60,000 bases of DNA from Polytrichum commune (GCA_950295325.1 OX485806.1:9984001-10044000), one strand, 5' to 3'. Shown: positions 48,731 through 60,000, counted from the first letter of the stretch. Made by a program: numbers and translations. The notes: generated by a model from the sequence alone, not told the origin.

Positions 48731-48767
<37 letters not shown>

Positions 48768-48965
48768 TGATCACTTCAATATCATATCATGCTTGTAAAT
48801 CTCCACCAATCCATAATAATTTTGATTTCCACCAATCAAGCTTCTCATCACAACAATGAGATTTGTGTTTTAAGATAAAATTGTGAAATTTTCACTTCTG
48901 AATCCATACTAGGAGGATCCAAAGTACTATTTTTCATTCTAAATGTTCAGTGAATGTGATCCTTT
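48336..48965. other. intergenic with (ATT)n microsatellite and R1 fragment
   Basis: R1-like words GAACCTAGAATGGTTGACAT and CCAATCTCATCATAATACAT occur at 48568-48627. A pure ATT repeat of about 13 units lies at 48734-48768. No gene. Confidence 0.6.
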
Positions 48966-48969
48966 GATG

Positions 48970-49352
48970 GTGCCACACATGCCTCGGGCTAGATCACATC
49001 TTCATTTGGTTGGGCCCCGCCCCTCACACGCCTCTTTCACTGTCCGGTCTTCCTACCCGCACCTGCATGGGAGCTCTTCCTCGTTGGGAACCAATGTGAC
49101 AATACCCGGTCAAAATTACAAATATTCAAGATGACATCACTTTCATTATTCCCAGGTTGATTGATGAAGTTCCTTCACATGCCAAAAGAGCTTGATGGCT
49201 TAAGTGACAAGGTATTGTCACATTGGTTCCCAACATGGAAGAGTTCCCACGCAGGTGCAGGCATGAAGATTGTGCAGTGAAGGAGGCATGGGAGGGGCAA
49301 GGCCCAACCGAATGAAGATGTGATCTAGCCCGGGTCGCCTGACACCTTCATT
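48970..49352. repeat. long hairpin element, 145-bp arms
   Basis: The left arm 48970-49112 and right arm 49207-49352 are inverted copies with roughly 85% identity by eye (GGCTAGATCACATCTTCATT, GGTTGGGCC, GGGAACCAATGTGACAATAC). The loop is about 95 bp. The arms are GC-rich against an AT-rich setting. Either a foldback MITE or an inverted duplication; a transcript would be a long double-stranded RNA. Confidence 0.9.
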
Positions 49353-49859
49353 TTTGTGGTATCTCTTAAGAAAAACCTTTTAAAAATGGTATTTTTTCTT
49401 CTTTTTTTCTTTCCACATTTGAAGAAATGCTTTACCCCTCAAGCTTTTCAAGGGCTACATTGTTTTGAACTTGTTGCAATCTTTGCAATTCTCACCCAAA
49501 TGAAACCATGGATTCCTTCTAAAAACATAATTTGCAAGGGCTCGTCATTTCAAGAGCCATAGAGATTGTGTGGACAATATAATGCTCCGGGAAGAGTAAC
49601 TTAAGGTATTTGAGTGTTATGTGGTCACAATATCATTTATTCAACAGGGTCTGCTTGTTCCTTTATGTTAATATTTGGCATTTAATATCATGACTATTTG
49701 CAATCGCTTACGTTTTCAATGTTATGGAGTGCTCATGTGGAGAATCTTCGGGGCTCAAAGCAAAATTAAACGATGATCATTGATTAAGCACCATAATGCT
49801 ACAATGTTCGGAGAGGCTATACTAGGATCGGAAAAGGGAACAAACTATTATTGCTTAAT

Positions 49860-50200
49860 AATGTTATGTGGTTGTTCCTTATGAACACATGTATTTGAGT
49901 AGTATAAGGCCAAGATTTTAGTTAGGAATGGATTTCAAAACGACATGGATTTAGACATCATGTGATTGAACTATGTGCTCAAAATATCAACATTGTTATA
50001 AGTTCGATGTTTACCACAATTGAGAAGACCTATGTGATCAAATGAAGAGAAAGAGAATGTTTAGTTTGACCTTGTATAACTTTTGCGTCCCAAACTTAAT
50101 TATGGGAACTGAAATGAGAATCTTTGTAATTTACAGTTGCTAAATGGGATGAGGTATGGTAACTCCCAATCAAATCCAACGGCCAAAATTGTACATCACC
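49860..50200 (+). repeat. dispersed repeat R4
   Basis: Boxes TTATGTGGTTGTTCCTTATG, ATTGAACTATGTGCTCAAAA, GTTTGACCTTGTATAACTTT and AATTTACAGTTGCTAAATGG in order. The rest of 49353-51480 shows no gene. Confidence 0.6.
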
Positions 50201-51489
50201 TTCCTAGCATTTTGCACATAACGAAATGCAAAACGTAGCACCGCTTTACACACAAACCAAGAGTAGTGGCTATGAAAATCTAAGGGCGTTTGAAAATCAT
50301 CCAAATGCCAGACCGTGGGAATAGGCATGCAAATTTTACAATCAAGGGGACTCTCAAGCTTAGTGTAAAGTCAAAGTGGACCATGTTGAGGGACCGCAAA
50401 CATATGTTTGAATTTAGGTCTTCACCATGGCGATATGATATTTTTGAGGGCCAATGACAATTTAATTGATTGTCTGGCCCATACTTTTGTGTTAGACCCA
50501 CCTCTTTTTGATGGGCCTAACGCAATATCTGGTAGACGATGAAACATTATCCACTTATTTCCATGTACGCTTTTCATCTATTCTAGTTACTTTGGTCCCA
50601 CATGCCTTCAAGGTCCAGTGTGAAGTGAGCTTGGACCATCTCCCGCTTCTCAACCAATCACATAATTTGTATATCACGTGTCAAGCTCCCTCAAGCTCTA
50701 GCGTAAGGTGGCCCTTATTTTGTACCTTAAAAGGTTACTAACCATGACGTTCCAGATCATACGATTGTAACGACTCTCAAAAAAATATTAGAAAAATAAG
50801 AGGCACGATCCACCCAACCTTCAACCTTAAACCTTATGTGCTTGTAGGAACTAAGAGTTGAAACTCCCCTCAACTAGGCCCTCCCTCCATGCCATTGGGG
50901 TGAGTCAAGTGCTCTTAACCCGACGGTCGTTACTAACGAGGTGAGAACATCGTGTAACAACATCGTCCCAACTACTGGGTGACTCCCCTTTACCTTTTAG
51001 AACTATTAGATCCCCCAGGGTGGAGTCCTCCAGTCTTACAGATCGTGGAGTTTAGTTGGAATTAGAGGTTGCAAAGGTAATTAACACATGTTACAATGAT
51101 GGCCAGTTCCCAAAGATAAAGGTTGCGATTAAAAAACTATGATAATGTACAACTGCTTGTTGAAAAAAAATTCATGGTACACATCCTAAGTGCATAAATG
51201 GGAAATCCCCGAATCAAAAGAGAATTATATATGCTCTTGGTCCCACAGAACGCACCCAAGGAGTCGTGTAATGTTATGCATACGAGGATGAGGAAGTATG
51301 AATTGAAATAGACTTCAACCAAAAAAATACGCACTTCGAGGCATACTTAAATAACTTATCATAGGCATATGATGTTGTTGTGTCTCGTAATGAGACATCG
51401 AGATTTTGTCTATGTGCCATCTTTATTCCGGGATATGAAAATATGTATATGAGATTCCAAATGCCCACCACGACACAAAAATCAAATAT

Positions 51490-51770
51490 AAGGTACCTAT
51501 GTGGGCGTTATGTCGTCACTCCTCTTAATCAAACACCTACCTACATTTGGGGTGGTATCTACATGGCAAGGCTTGTAGTTAGGAGCGGAGATCAAAAAGA
51601 CACGTGTCACGATGAGAGTGGACGATGTGCTCATAACATAGACACCATTCTAGGTCCAGTTGTTTAACTTGTTGTTAGTATAATTTGTAAAAGTACAACT
51701 TGTGTCGTCACTTTGACTTCTTACAACATTGGCATCTCAACTTCGATTCTAAACCTTGCAATGACAATCT
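51490..51770 (+). repeat. dispersed repeat R4
   Basis: Starts AAGGTACCTATGTGGGCGTT; contains AATCAAACACCTACC, GTGGACGATGTGCTCA and CACTTTGACTTCTTACAACA. Confidence 0.6.
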
Positions 51771-51929
51771 TTAGGAATCCCCAAAAAACTAGATGAGACA
51801 ACTCTCGAGCCCAATCCAACCACCAAAGACCTATTATGTGGAGTTGGAAGTGTGTACGATGCGGCTTACGTAACCTAATAAAATTTGAGGAAGAAAAATT
51901 ATCCATATAGATGTATAGTTTAAAACACT

Positions 51930-52310
51930 CGCTACACTAACTATCGTATTCAATGTGTCATATGATACTTTAATTCACTATGGTATAGTTTTCAAATGAC
52001 ACCATTCATGATTAAGTTTAAAAGTACTTTCATCCGAACTTACTTCTAGTTCATCTACTTTTGGTATATTCTACATCCAAACGTACATGTAACGGAATAT
52101 CGTCACGGGTAATTGAGATTTGGATGAAAAAAACACTTAATACATGACGACAAGGAATTGCAACATTGTAAATCTATAACGCTCAATTTTGGTTTTAACA
52201 AGGAATGACAACAAATAGGTCTACATGTAGTGTTGGTGACGATACACGGATGGTTTAACTTGTATTGAGCAAGACAAATAGAAACGGTGACACCCAATAC
52301 AATATTTCGC
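51930..52310 (+). repeat. dispersed repeat R3
   Basis: CGCTACACTAACTATCGTAT at the left end resembles the CACTA-like ends of the family; the interior matches 3690-4025 (ATTTGGATGAAAAAA, ATTGAGCAAGACAAATAG). Confidence 0.65.
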
Positions 52311-53240
52311 GTAACTTCATACCGAGATTCTTTGGCAACAAGCGATATCGAACTCGATCGAAGTCAAGGGTTGGCCTCAAATGCGGCTCGGCTTGGCTCG
52401 CCCTCCAATGGCTCACCTAGCATTGCCAAGTGTTAAGGACGATCCATATAAAAAACAACGGAACTTAAAAGAAGTACTCCTTATTTTGGACGGAGTCCGG
52501 GTAGCTATGAAGTTGTTGGGACTTACTTATGAGGGTCTTCGTCACCCTCGAAGCATCCATCGACAATGACGAAGAATCATCTCAACCTCCCTTTCAACAA
52601 ATCCAATGGCTATTCCTTCTTTTTGAAGCCGCTCACGCTCGACACATGGATTGTAGTAGTTGGGAGTTTAAGGTGTGTCAATTATGCTTCGGCCCAAAAA
52701 TCGCTCACGGAATGGCACCTCGCCTCCATGCAAGGCTCGTGTACTATTCATGTGGCCCAACAATCAGTGGCCCTTCGCATGCATGGCCACTATAATTTGG
52801 ACCGACGTCGGAGTTGAAAAAAAGAAGGGAAAAAATGGAAGGAAAAAAAGTTTTTTTAATACATAGAATAAAAATTTTAACTCCACCCACACCGAACCCA
52901 ACACGTGGTGAAGATTCCGGCAGGCACATGAGGAAACGAGTCCCGAAGTCGGGCCTTGAAAACGTTAACTTGATTCGAGGTGCCAAGGACTCCAATGGCC
53001 GCATCCCCGGCTCCGATTCACGAGCGGTGGCTTTGAAATCCCACCGCAAAAACAAGTTCGGTTTTAGGGTTTGGTGGTGTTTCGCTTTTATCGTCGACGT
53101 TTTCGTTAATGATGTGAGGGTTGGGGTTCTGTTGTTAACACAATATTGAGAGTACATAAAGCAAACTATTAATCCAAGAATGAAATGAAAACCACTGGAA
53201 AGTTGTAGAGTACAAGTAAAAAAACAACATTTGATTTTCC
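52311..53240. other. intergenic, unrecognised frames
   Basis: Overlapping frames on both strands (plus 52814-53149 and minus 52744-53157, each over 110 codons) are locally more GC-rich than their surroundings. Neither has a domain I recognise, and they cannot both be real. Possibly an old gene or transposon fragment. Confidence 0.3.
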
Positions 53241-53243
53241 GCC

Positions 53244-53525
53244 GTAGTTTCCATTAAAATGAGAGTATGTTAAGTTGGGAAATTGGCTCATTTAGGTCGA
53301 CTCAACCTAAATTGACAACATAATTGTCCTCATTTAGGTCGACTGAACCTAAATTGACTAACATAATTGTCCTCATTTAGGTCGACTCAACCTAAATTGA
53401 CAACATAATGTCCTCATTTAGGTCGACTCAGCCTAAATTGACAAAATATTGTCCTCGTTTAGGTCGACTCAACCTAAATGAGTCGATTTCCCAGCTTAAC
53501 ATACTCTCATTTTAATAGAAACTAC
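53244..53525. mobile_element. MITE-like element with five internal tandem repeats
   Basis: Inverted ends of about 47 bp start GTAGTTTCCATTAAAATGAG on the left and GTAGTTTCTATTAAAATGAG on the complement of the right. Between them are five copies of a 41-42 bp unit, each centred on the near-palindrome TTAGGTCGACTCAACCTAA. No target duplication was recognised and there is no coding capacity. Confidence 0.9.
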
Positions 53526-53679
53526 ACGTCTGAAGTATAATCTAGTATTTATCAACCTAACATGACTTTTAGGTGACCAAATGGCCAATATTATTTTGAG
53601 AGGATCCCACTCTCTCAAAATATTGAATATCGTGATTGTTTTGTTTTGTTTTGTGGGCGCTCCCATTCGATCGGATATG

Positions 53680-54240
53680 GAATCGTCTCATCCCATAAAG
53701 GGTCATTTCACACACGAGCCAAGAGCCGTGACCGTGAGATTGTGAGAGCCCACAAGAAAGTGTCTAAAGGCCGTCCCGAACACACCCTCCAACATCATGT
53801 ACTGTGGTCACGGACCCTCGAGTGTAGTGTGAAGTCATATGTGATTGGGCCCTCAACCGGATGTTGTTTCGATGGATTTCTATTCATGCGGGTCCTCATG
53901 TGTGATAAAATAGAATGAACCAACGGTTGTGAGCGTTCGGAGTGCCATGGTCTCCCGATGGTTTTCTGGTAGGCCTACCTCCCTCCAAGAGGTGGTTTTT
54001 GAAAATAGTCCAAGTGACCATGAACCATGATCCGTTCGGTGCCATGTAGGAATCCATGTAGACTTTACATCCGTTTTGCATTTACATACTCCGTTGGTCC
54101 CTCAAGCGTAGTGTGAAGTAGCGACCTTGGACCGGCTCCGCCTTTTCCACCAATGAGAGTGCTTGAAGTGAAATGGTCACAGGCTCTCAGTCTCGTGTGT
54201 GAAGTGGCCCTAAGTGCATATCGTGTAGGTCCTCATTTCA
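53680..54240. repeat. inverted-repeat region with unique centre
   Basis: GGTCATTTCACACACGAGCC at 53701-53720 faces its imperfect complement around 54176-54212 (GGTCACAGGCTCTCAGTCTC, GTGTGTGAAGTGGCCCT). The phrase AGTGTAGTGTGAAGT near 53824 also recurs directly at about 54105. Related words occur at 50610-50700, so this is probably a dispersed family. Confidence 0.45.
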
Positions 54241-54639
54241 AATTCCAAAATCAGAGCTAAGATGCAAACAAAAAAAATTAAAAAAAAGGTCAAAGAAGAT
54301 TCTCTTTTCTCTTTGAGTGATCGCATGTTTCCGGAAGAACACGAGTTCCTCTAATTGCCATGTCCTTCTATTCATGGTGGTTTCAAATCCAACTACAAGA
54401 TGGAATTTTAGTTTTAGTTTTAGTTTTTTTGACATTTTGTTTATCGGCATTTCTTAATTTTGGAAGGAAACTTTGTGGGCACTCCCATTAATTATCGGAT
54501 CAGAAATTGTTTCATTTGGTTGAGCACAAATCATGTAGGTTGTCATTTCAAGTTTCAACTTCACAGTCAAGATGCAACCAACAAAACAAACCACAAAAAA
54601 CAAAAAGAAGGAAATGAAAGAAGAAGACGTTCAAGTCAA

Positions 54640-55140
54640 GATTTTCTATCTCTTTGAGTGATCACATGGGTCCTCCCAATTGTACCAAAAACATTGAACT
54701 CGGAATGGTGTCCATATCTTGAGCACATAGTCCAAACTCATTGCGACAAGTGCCTCATTGGTGTCTGTAGCTAACTACCAGGCCTGCCATATTCCACTCA
54801 ATATGCTCACTATAATACATTATGGGCAGTCCAATCCCCACCCAAAGTTTTAGTCATTGGATTGGAGTGGGTCATATGAGATTGCTTCATGTGGTTAAGC
54901 GTGGATCGCGTAGATTGTCATTTCAAGTTTCAAAATTGGAACAAAGATGCACAGACTGTAGTAGGGCGAATTGGAGACTCCCTTTCACTTTGAACGATCA
55001 CATAGGCCCTCCCGTTTGTGATGCTAACTACTAAGCCTCGAATGATGTTTATGTTCTAAGCACATAGTCCAATCTCACAATGACAGGTGTCGTTGTGGTC
55101 AACTACAAGCCTTGGCATATTCAACTCCACTATAGATATT
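54640..55140. repeat. dispersed repeat R4, two reverse copies
   Basis: The words CTTTGAGTGATCACAT, CTTGAGCACATAGTCCAAAC and CATTGGTGTCTGTAGCTAAC (54648-54775) recur at 54977-55110 in slightly altered form, indicating two tandem reverse copies. A third, weaker trace is at 54235-54420. Confidence 0.55.
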
Positions 55141-55154
55141 TGATTAAGAAATAG

Positions 55155-55745
55155 GGCCACATAAGGTAGACGGATCTCAAGGGATTACTCCACTCCAATC
55201 TGCTTATAATTCCTTGAAAATCAAGCATGCAATTAGTACACGATGATTAGCAATTCCAAATCAAGGCCATAACCATTTTCCTCATAATTTCCAAAGTTCG
55301 TATATGTACCTTATTCATTAATTAAACTAAATATTATCATATTCCTCGAATGATCACAAAGGTCCCTTAATTATGCTGAAAACTAAATCTACCCTAACAC
55401 GTCTAGTCAAGTTGCCCCGAGTAAATTTCTCAGCACTCCACACTATTTTGAATACTAACAATTATAGTAACAAATTACAATGATATTTTTAAAAGTATCG
55501 TTGCTATATAGAGGATTGAACAAACTGTTAAGTTTTTGACATATAATTTCTACCCAAAATAATTTGCATGGGTAAAAACGCAACTTATTCGCAAAGACAA
55601 CCTAATTGCACATATCATTGTAGAATAATCATTGTAGAACAAATTTTTAACACATAATCCAATATCCTGCAAACATATGTTTTTAATGTGTTCGTTTTTA
55701 GATCCACGCCTAACGAGAAACTACTCAAACATAGGTTTATGACAA
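55155..55745 (-). repeat. R1 reverse copy with internal insertion
   Basis: Left half 55155-55400 (ATAAGGTAGACGGATCTCAA to TTATGCTGAAAACTAA) and right half about 55635-55745 (ACACATAATCCAATATC to AAACATAGGTTTATGA) are separated by about 230 bp of unrelated AT-rich DNA. Ends of the insert were not resolved. Confidence 0.55.
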
Positions 55746-56828
55746 CGATAAGAATAGGCCATCCTATGACTTAAGGTCCACAACCCTTTGAAAAGTCCAA
55801 CATGGTCAAAGTTGAGTCTCAGTTCACATGTGAAATTAAGTTTAAATCAATTTGGTCTCACAAACATAACATGACTCATCTGTGCAGCCATGTTTAGTTG
55901 CTTGGCCTTTAGATCCAATATGAAGCATTGGGATTATCATGAACACAACTCCTCAGCTGAGTAATGTTAAGAACTTTGAGTCTCTACAAGAACATAATTT
56001 AAGTCCTCCAATCACCACATCCATCCAAATTTTATGGCTTCAAAATACACTCCAAATAACATGATATTACATACTAAGGGGGAAGGCAAACTAGGGCAAG
56101 GGAGGGTAAGAACATTGATTACTATTAAAGAGGTCAAATGTTGCTATGTCTAGCTAAAGTAACCCCTAAATTGGGTTTCGAAACCCTAAATCAATGTACA
56201 CCATTTGTGTATTGATTGTCACTTACAATTTGGAGTTATGTAGCACTATAACCTCTTACTATACATTTAAATTATTATTTTTGGCCAACAAAGATTAAAC
56301 ATGTCATATGGACATTACACAACATAAATGACTTTACTTGGTAAACTCTTACATTCTTAGCAGAAAGTTATAGCATTGAGTAACTCAACTCCAATAGCAA
56401 GTGTCACTAAATAGCATAAATGGTGTAGTGAGCTTAAATTGGGATGAACAAAACAACCAACCTCTAGGGAGTCACTTTCTACTACGACCTCGTCAGTAGG
56501 TGTTTCGAAACCAAACCGCCAAACAACTATGTACACCTTTCACACTTATTGTTGTGGCCGGTCATTTTTTTGTCTGAACACGATAATTTTCTCAATGTAA
56601 ATTTTTTTCATTCCCACACCATTTTTAAACCTATACTATCATATGTTAAGAACTAGGAACACGGAATCAACATTTCTTACACAAACATGGTTTAATGTGG
56701 ATTGAAAAAGATAATTTCTATATTGTACCCAAAATACTAAAAAATCAACACTCTATCATTTAATATTTGATTGCTTAAAGTTCATTCATTGTTAAGCCAT
56801 CCTAATTTGTAACTCACACATAAAATAC
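55746..56828. other. intergenic, no supported feature
   Basis: Strongly AT-rich, with no frame or repeat that I could support. Confidence 0.5.
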
Positions 56829-56912
56829 ATTAGACCATGGTATTTACTACTCATGCTAACTTCATTTACATTAGACCATGGTATTTACCACCCATGCTAA
56901 CTTCACCCCACA
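56829..56912. repeat. 42-bp tandem duplication
   Basis: CATTAGACCATGGTATTTAC followed by TACTCATGCTAACTTCA occurs twice, with a period of 42 bp and two or three differences. Confidence 0.85.
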
Positions 56913-57021
56913 TCGATAAGTGTGAGAGGTGTACTAAATAAATACACCTATTTAGTTTCCCGCTATTTTCAATGTTCCAAATTTTGTATCTTTCTTGTAT
57001 TTAGCTCCAAATACATGGATG

Positions 57022-57208
57022 TGGTCCGAGATGACCTTAAACTACTGGATGATGGTGGAGAGATACCCAAATCTCAAGGAAGAAGTTGGCGGTTCGAATC
57101 CCGGCTGTGAAATCTCCTCTCTACTTGATGGAAAACTTGCCAAGTGGTCAACTGCCTCCTGTGCTTTGGCGTTGGCCTATCGGCCTTCTGTCTCAAAAAA
57201 AATTAAAA
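57022..57208 (+). mobile_element. complete tRNA-derived SINE with 13-bp target duplications
   Basis: Starts TGGTCCGAGATGACC and ends in an A-rich tail. A pol III B box, GGTTCGAATCC, is perfect at about 57090; a weaker A-box-like TACTGGATGATGGTGG lies about 50 bp before it. The element is flanked by AAATACATGGATG at 57009-57021 and 57209-57221. It shares its first 110 bp with the minus-strand copy at 23314-23422. Short frames across it are not genes. Confidence 0.9.
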
Positions 57209-57229
57209 AAATACATGGATGTTAACATA

Positions 57230-57864
57230 CGCTAGAAAATTTGTGAATTTGTGCCCAAAAGTGAGAGCCACTACATACCTAGAAAGCCGTTGGAATTTCA
57301 TGATCTTGTTTTGGTTGGTTAGCTCTCACCCGGACATCGATTCTTTTTATTAAATGGTAGTCTAGAAATTTCCAAACCTAAAGGTAAGCAAACCCAAAAC
57401 CTACACTATGGACACACTTGTCCTACTTTTGTGAAGCTTGCCAGGTGTATGATTGTGGTGAAATGTTGGTTCATTTTCCATGCATTTTTAATGCACGTTA
57501 TTGCACTAAACGTTGATTTTGTTTCATGCACATTTAGAAATGTGAGCAAGTTATCTTACTTTTTGGAAAGGTTTAACCTAATCAAACTTTTTTTTAGCTT
57601 CTTAAACCCAGTTTCTTTACTTCGTATAATAGGTTTCTTAATTTGTACTTTGAGTTCATGCAATGAAGTGAAGTTCTTTGAGTTCCTCACAACAAATTTT
57701 GAGCCTAGAGAGACCCTCGGGAACAACTACGACACACCTTAGTTAATCAAATATGTTTCAAATTTTATTCAAATTCTAATAGCCTTTGGTCAATCCTTAG
57801 CATGCTCTCTCTCTCAATCTATTTCTAATTAACATAACGATTATATATATATATATATTGGCAA
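57230..57864. other. intergenic with (AT)n tract
   Basis: A 103-codon frame (57431-57742) is hydrophobic but matches nothing known to me. An AT microsatellite lies at 57842-57859. Confidence 0.4.
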
Positions 57865-58175
57865 TGCTACATGTTAACCCAACATTATTTGTCATTCCTT
57901 GTAAACTTTTCTTTTGGGGGGGGATTATAGATTTACAGTGTTTCAATTACTGTCACTTACCAAGTGATTTTCCATCCAAATTTCAATCATCCATGACAAC
58001 ATTTCATCACAAAGTTGTTGACAAGAGAAGGTAGGGTTTTGGCCGATGGATGAACTCATCCATCATCCATGACAGTATTTGTTCACTTGATTCATAAGCG
58101 TCATCCCAAAAGTTACCAGAATGACATTCAATACCACATACCACTAAATATCATATTTAGTGTAGTTTAGGCCCC
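57865..58175 (-). repeat. dispersed repeat R3
   Basis: Close relative of 12144-12515, with the same order TTAACCCAACATTATTTGTC, CTTACCAAGTGAT, GAAGGTAGGGTTTTGG and ATGACATTCAATACCA, ending with ACTAAATATCATATTTAGTG. The two copies keep similarity through their whole length. Confidence 0.75.
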
Positions 58176-59270
58176 TCGCAAATAGTGTGTGTGACACTAA
58201 AGACCATAAAACGGTGTAGTCTATTTACACTCCATAATTTTTGTCAATCCTATCGCTTTGATGAGATGGCCTTAGTTTTTTACACCACAACCATGTGAAA
58301 AAAGGAGGAAACAATTTCGCAAAGTGACCGATCACGGACTCTAGAGGACTCGATCCGATGTGATCCAAAAGCCTACATGATATTGAAAGGGCAATAAATC
58401 AATGGCCTCTCCGGATGACAATTCATAGTGACCATCCACGTGTCACGAATCGAGAGGCCGTAAATTCGAGGTGCCCTCGTTGGATTGAAAGGCGGACCGA
58501 GTGCCACCCAAGGAGGGGGGGGGGTAAATATCTTTTGGAGTTGGGTTTAGAGTTGACGATAGGTGCACTATATCGTAGGAACTTACTAGAAGGTCTTTGG
58601 AACACCGTCTATATTGACACACCGTCATCGAGGACATGTTGGAAAACATAAATTTTTTGTGTGGCCATATCATTGCTTTCACACACAATCGACACAATAT
58701 GTAATGGGTTTTTTTTATGGGCCCTAGGTGTTATGTGTTGTCGCGTGTGTCGTGTTGAGGAAGGCCCCGTTTTGGTACTTACGATGTTACTTGTTGTTGG
58801 ATGTAGCGTTTTCAACTTTGCACGTGTTTTTTTCAACCATGTGTTTTCCGGAGTACTTCACTAGCGAAATAGTATAAATAAGATGAGACCTAATACATGG
58901 TGCTCTTTATTTGTGCAGGCAAAACATTTCATAAACATTCCATGTGATATAGCATCGTTTATATTCACAAATTACCATTAAAATGCTATACAATACACCT
59001 TGTATTGTCATGTATTCATTCTTCTTAAGAACTACGTGTAGGGTATTGCATGTGTTCATCATGTTGTATATGCATCATTGTTTTGTGTCTCAACTGCTCA
59101 CATGGAGTTGTTCAATTAAGAAAAGTGACCGCTTCGGCATGTTTAATTACCATATGTCAAGTACATAAATAAAGAAAGTGTAAGTGCAATATTAAGCGTT
59201 ATATAATAATCGCATAAAAGACAGTACATATCACAAACAACTGCATTCAAATTTTTGCTACAAACCCTAA
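58176..59270. other. intergenic, no supported feature
   Basis: A G run occurs at 58515-58524. Frames at 58415-58864 on both strands overlap each other and have no domain. Confidence 0.45.
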
Positions 59271-59274
59271 GTTA

Positions 59275-59610
59275 ATTAAGTTCATTGGGCCTCAAATGGT
59301 TACTTTTCTGACTAACTCCGAAACATTCGGTTAGCACCAAGTCGAGGCCATAGCCACATTCCTCTAATGTTTTAAAGCTCATATGAGTATCTTATCCACT
59401 ATTCAAGGCAAAGATTCGTGTGCTCATTAAATGGTCATATAGTCCTTTCCCTCCTCCCCCCCCCCCTCTTCCATGCGCACAAATTATGTTGATTGTATTT
59501 GACTTATAATAGCTATCATTTTTTGAGCATGCAGTCCAATCTCTTTTAAACACATGTCTTTTTGGTATTCATTCTTGAAGCCACATCAAACCACATAATA
59601 CTACACAACT
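59275..59610 (-). repeat. dispersed repeat R1, reverse copy
   Basis: Boxes CTCAAATGGTTAC, AGCTCATATGAGTATCTTAT, GCTCATTAAATGGTCATATA, TTTTGAGCATGCAGTCCAAT and CTCTTTTAAACACATGTC in order; a C run at 59456-59466 expands the CCCC of other copies. Confidence 0.75.
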
Positions 59611-59737
59611 CCTTGGTCGCATTCTGTAGGACCATATATCATATGAGCGTAATTCTCCTTTAATTTCAAAATCCTCATTTACGGACAACACTCATGTTGT
59701 GTACCATGAACTTTTCGAGTGACATCTGTACATTATC

Positions 59738-59766
<29 letters not shown>
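59738..59766. repeat. poly-A tract
   Basis: About 28 consecutive A residues. No retroposed gene is recognisable upstream, so it is left as simple sequence. Confidence 0.85.
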
Positions 59767-59769
<3 letters not shown>

Positions 59770-60000
59770 TTTCTTTGCAAAGAGACCTACTTAGTAATGC
59801 TATGATATAGGTAATTTTATGGTATAGATTAGCCAACTAAGAGTTGTCTACCATATGCTTCTTGAGGTGGCCCTTCACAACTAATTCTTATTCTCTTTTA
59901 TCCGAAACTCCGAGGTTAAGGACAAGTTTAATTGGTGCAGCCCTACATGCGTAGAAGGATCTCAAAACGGCGTACATTTGGATCCATGTTGTTATCTACG

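Noticed and set aside
50880-51050. 5S rRNA-like words (CTACTGGGTGACTCCC)
   Set aside because: The rest of the 5S sequence and its internal promoter are absent.
53290-53480. CRISPR-like regular repeat
   Set aside because: Units abut with no unique spacers, in a plant genome, and the array sits inside an inverted-repeat element.
56912-56925. snRNA upstream element-like CCCCACATCG
   Set aside because: No U-snRNA sequence and no properly spaced TATA box follows.

Overview
The window is nuclear DNA of a land plant. It holds four recognisable intron-containing or plant-type genes spread thinly in AT-rich, repeat-filled intergenic DNA, plus one nuclear-type tRNA gene. The genes are a plastid-type lipoxygenase (+, 4748-10045), a POLYCHOME/UVI4/GIG1-like cell-cycle regulator (-, 18578-19901), tRNA-Ile(AAU) (+, 28574-28648), a DPH4-type J-protein (-, 31893-32597) and a plastid-type pyruvate kinase (+, 34793-41437). 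Splice junctions could be placed in frame for all three spliced genes; only one acceptor (lipoxygenase intron 4) stayed ambiguous. The repeat content and a 5'-truncated non-LTR retrotransposon with a possible C-terminal nuclease hint at a seedless plant (bryophyte, lycophyte or fern), but this is only an inference.

Layout. 1-4.7 kb: dispersed repeats, one nested inside another, then a TATA-type promoter. 4.7-10.0 kb: lipoxygenase, with a repeat in its last intron. 10-16.1 kb: a run of non-autonomous DNA transposons (a CACTA element with a perfect target-site duplication, a 1.16 kb TA-flanked element, a CACTA-like element). 16.5-18.5 kb: a degenerate tandem array just beyond the 3' end of the UVI4-like gene. 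20.7-21.3 kb: a GC island followed by a pyrimidine tract. 22-31 kb: dispersed repeats, a 2 x 0.36 kb tandem duplication and the tRNA gene. 31.6-33.2 kb: the DPH4 gene flanked on both sides by broken partial copies of itself. 34.1-41.4 kb: pyruvate kinase, whose upstream region is tandemly duplicated and whose exon 1/intron 1 junction seeds a second tandem array. 43.4-48.3 kb: the decayed LINE. 48.3-60 kb: repeats only, including a long hairpin element, an inverted-repeat element carrying a 5-copy internal tandem repeat, and a complete SINE with 13-bp target-site duplications.

The genes have no evident shared pathway: oxylipin synthesis, endocycle/APC-C control, translation, diphthamide synthesis and plastid glycolysis. 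No operon-like or cluster logic is expected or seen. The interest lies in the mobile-element structures and in repeated local tandem duplication around functional genes. I did not find a convincing new biochemical system; the best candidates for novelty are the LINE with the nuclease-like C terminus, the two structured MITEs (13.6 kb and 53.2 kb) and the DPH4 and pyruvate kinase duplications. All repeat relationships were judged by eye, so boundaries are good to a few bases only where stated.
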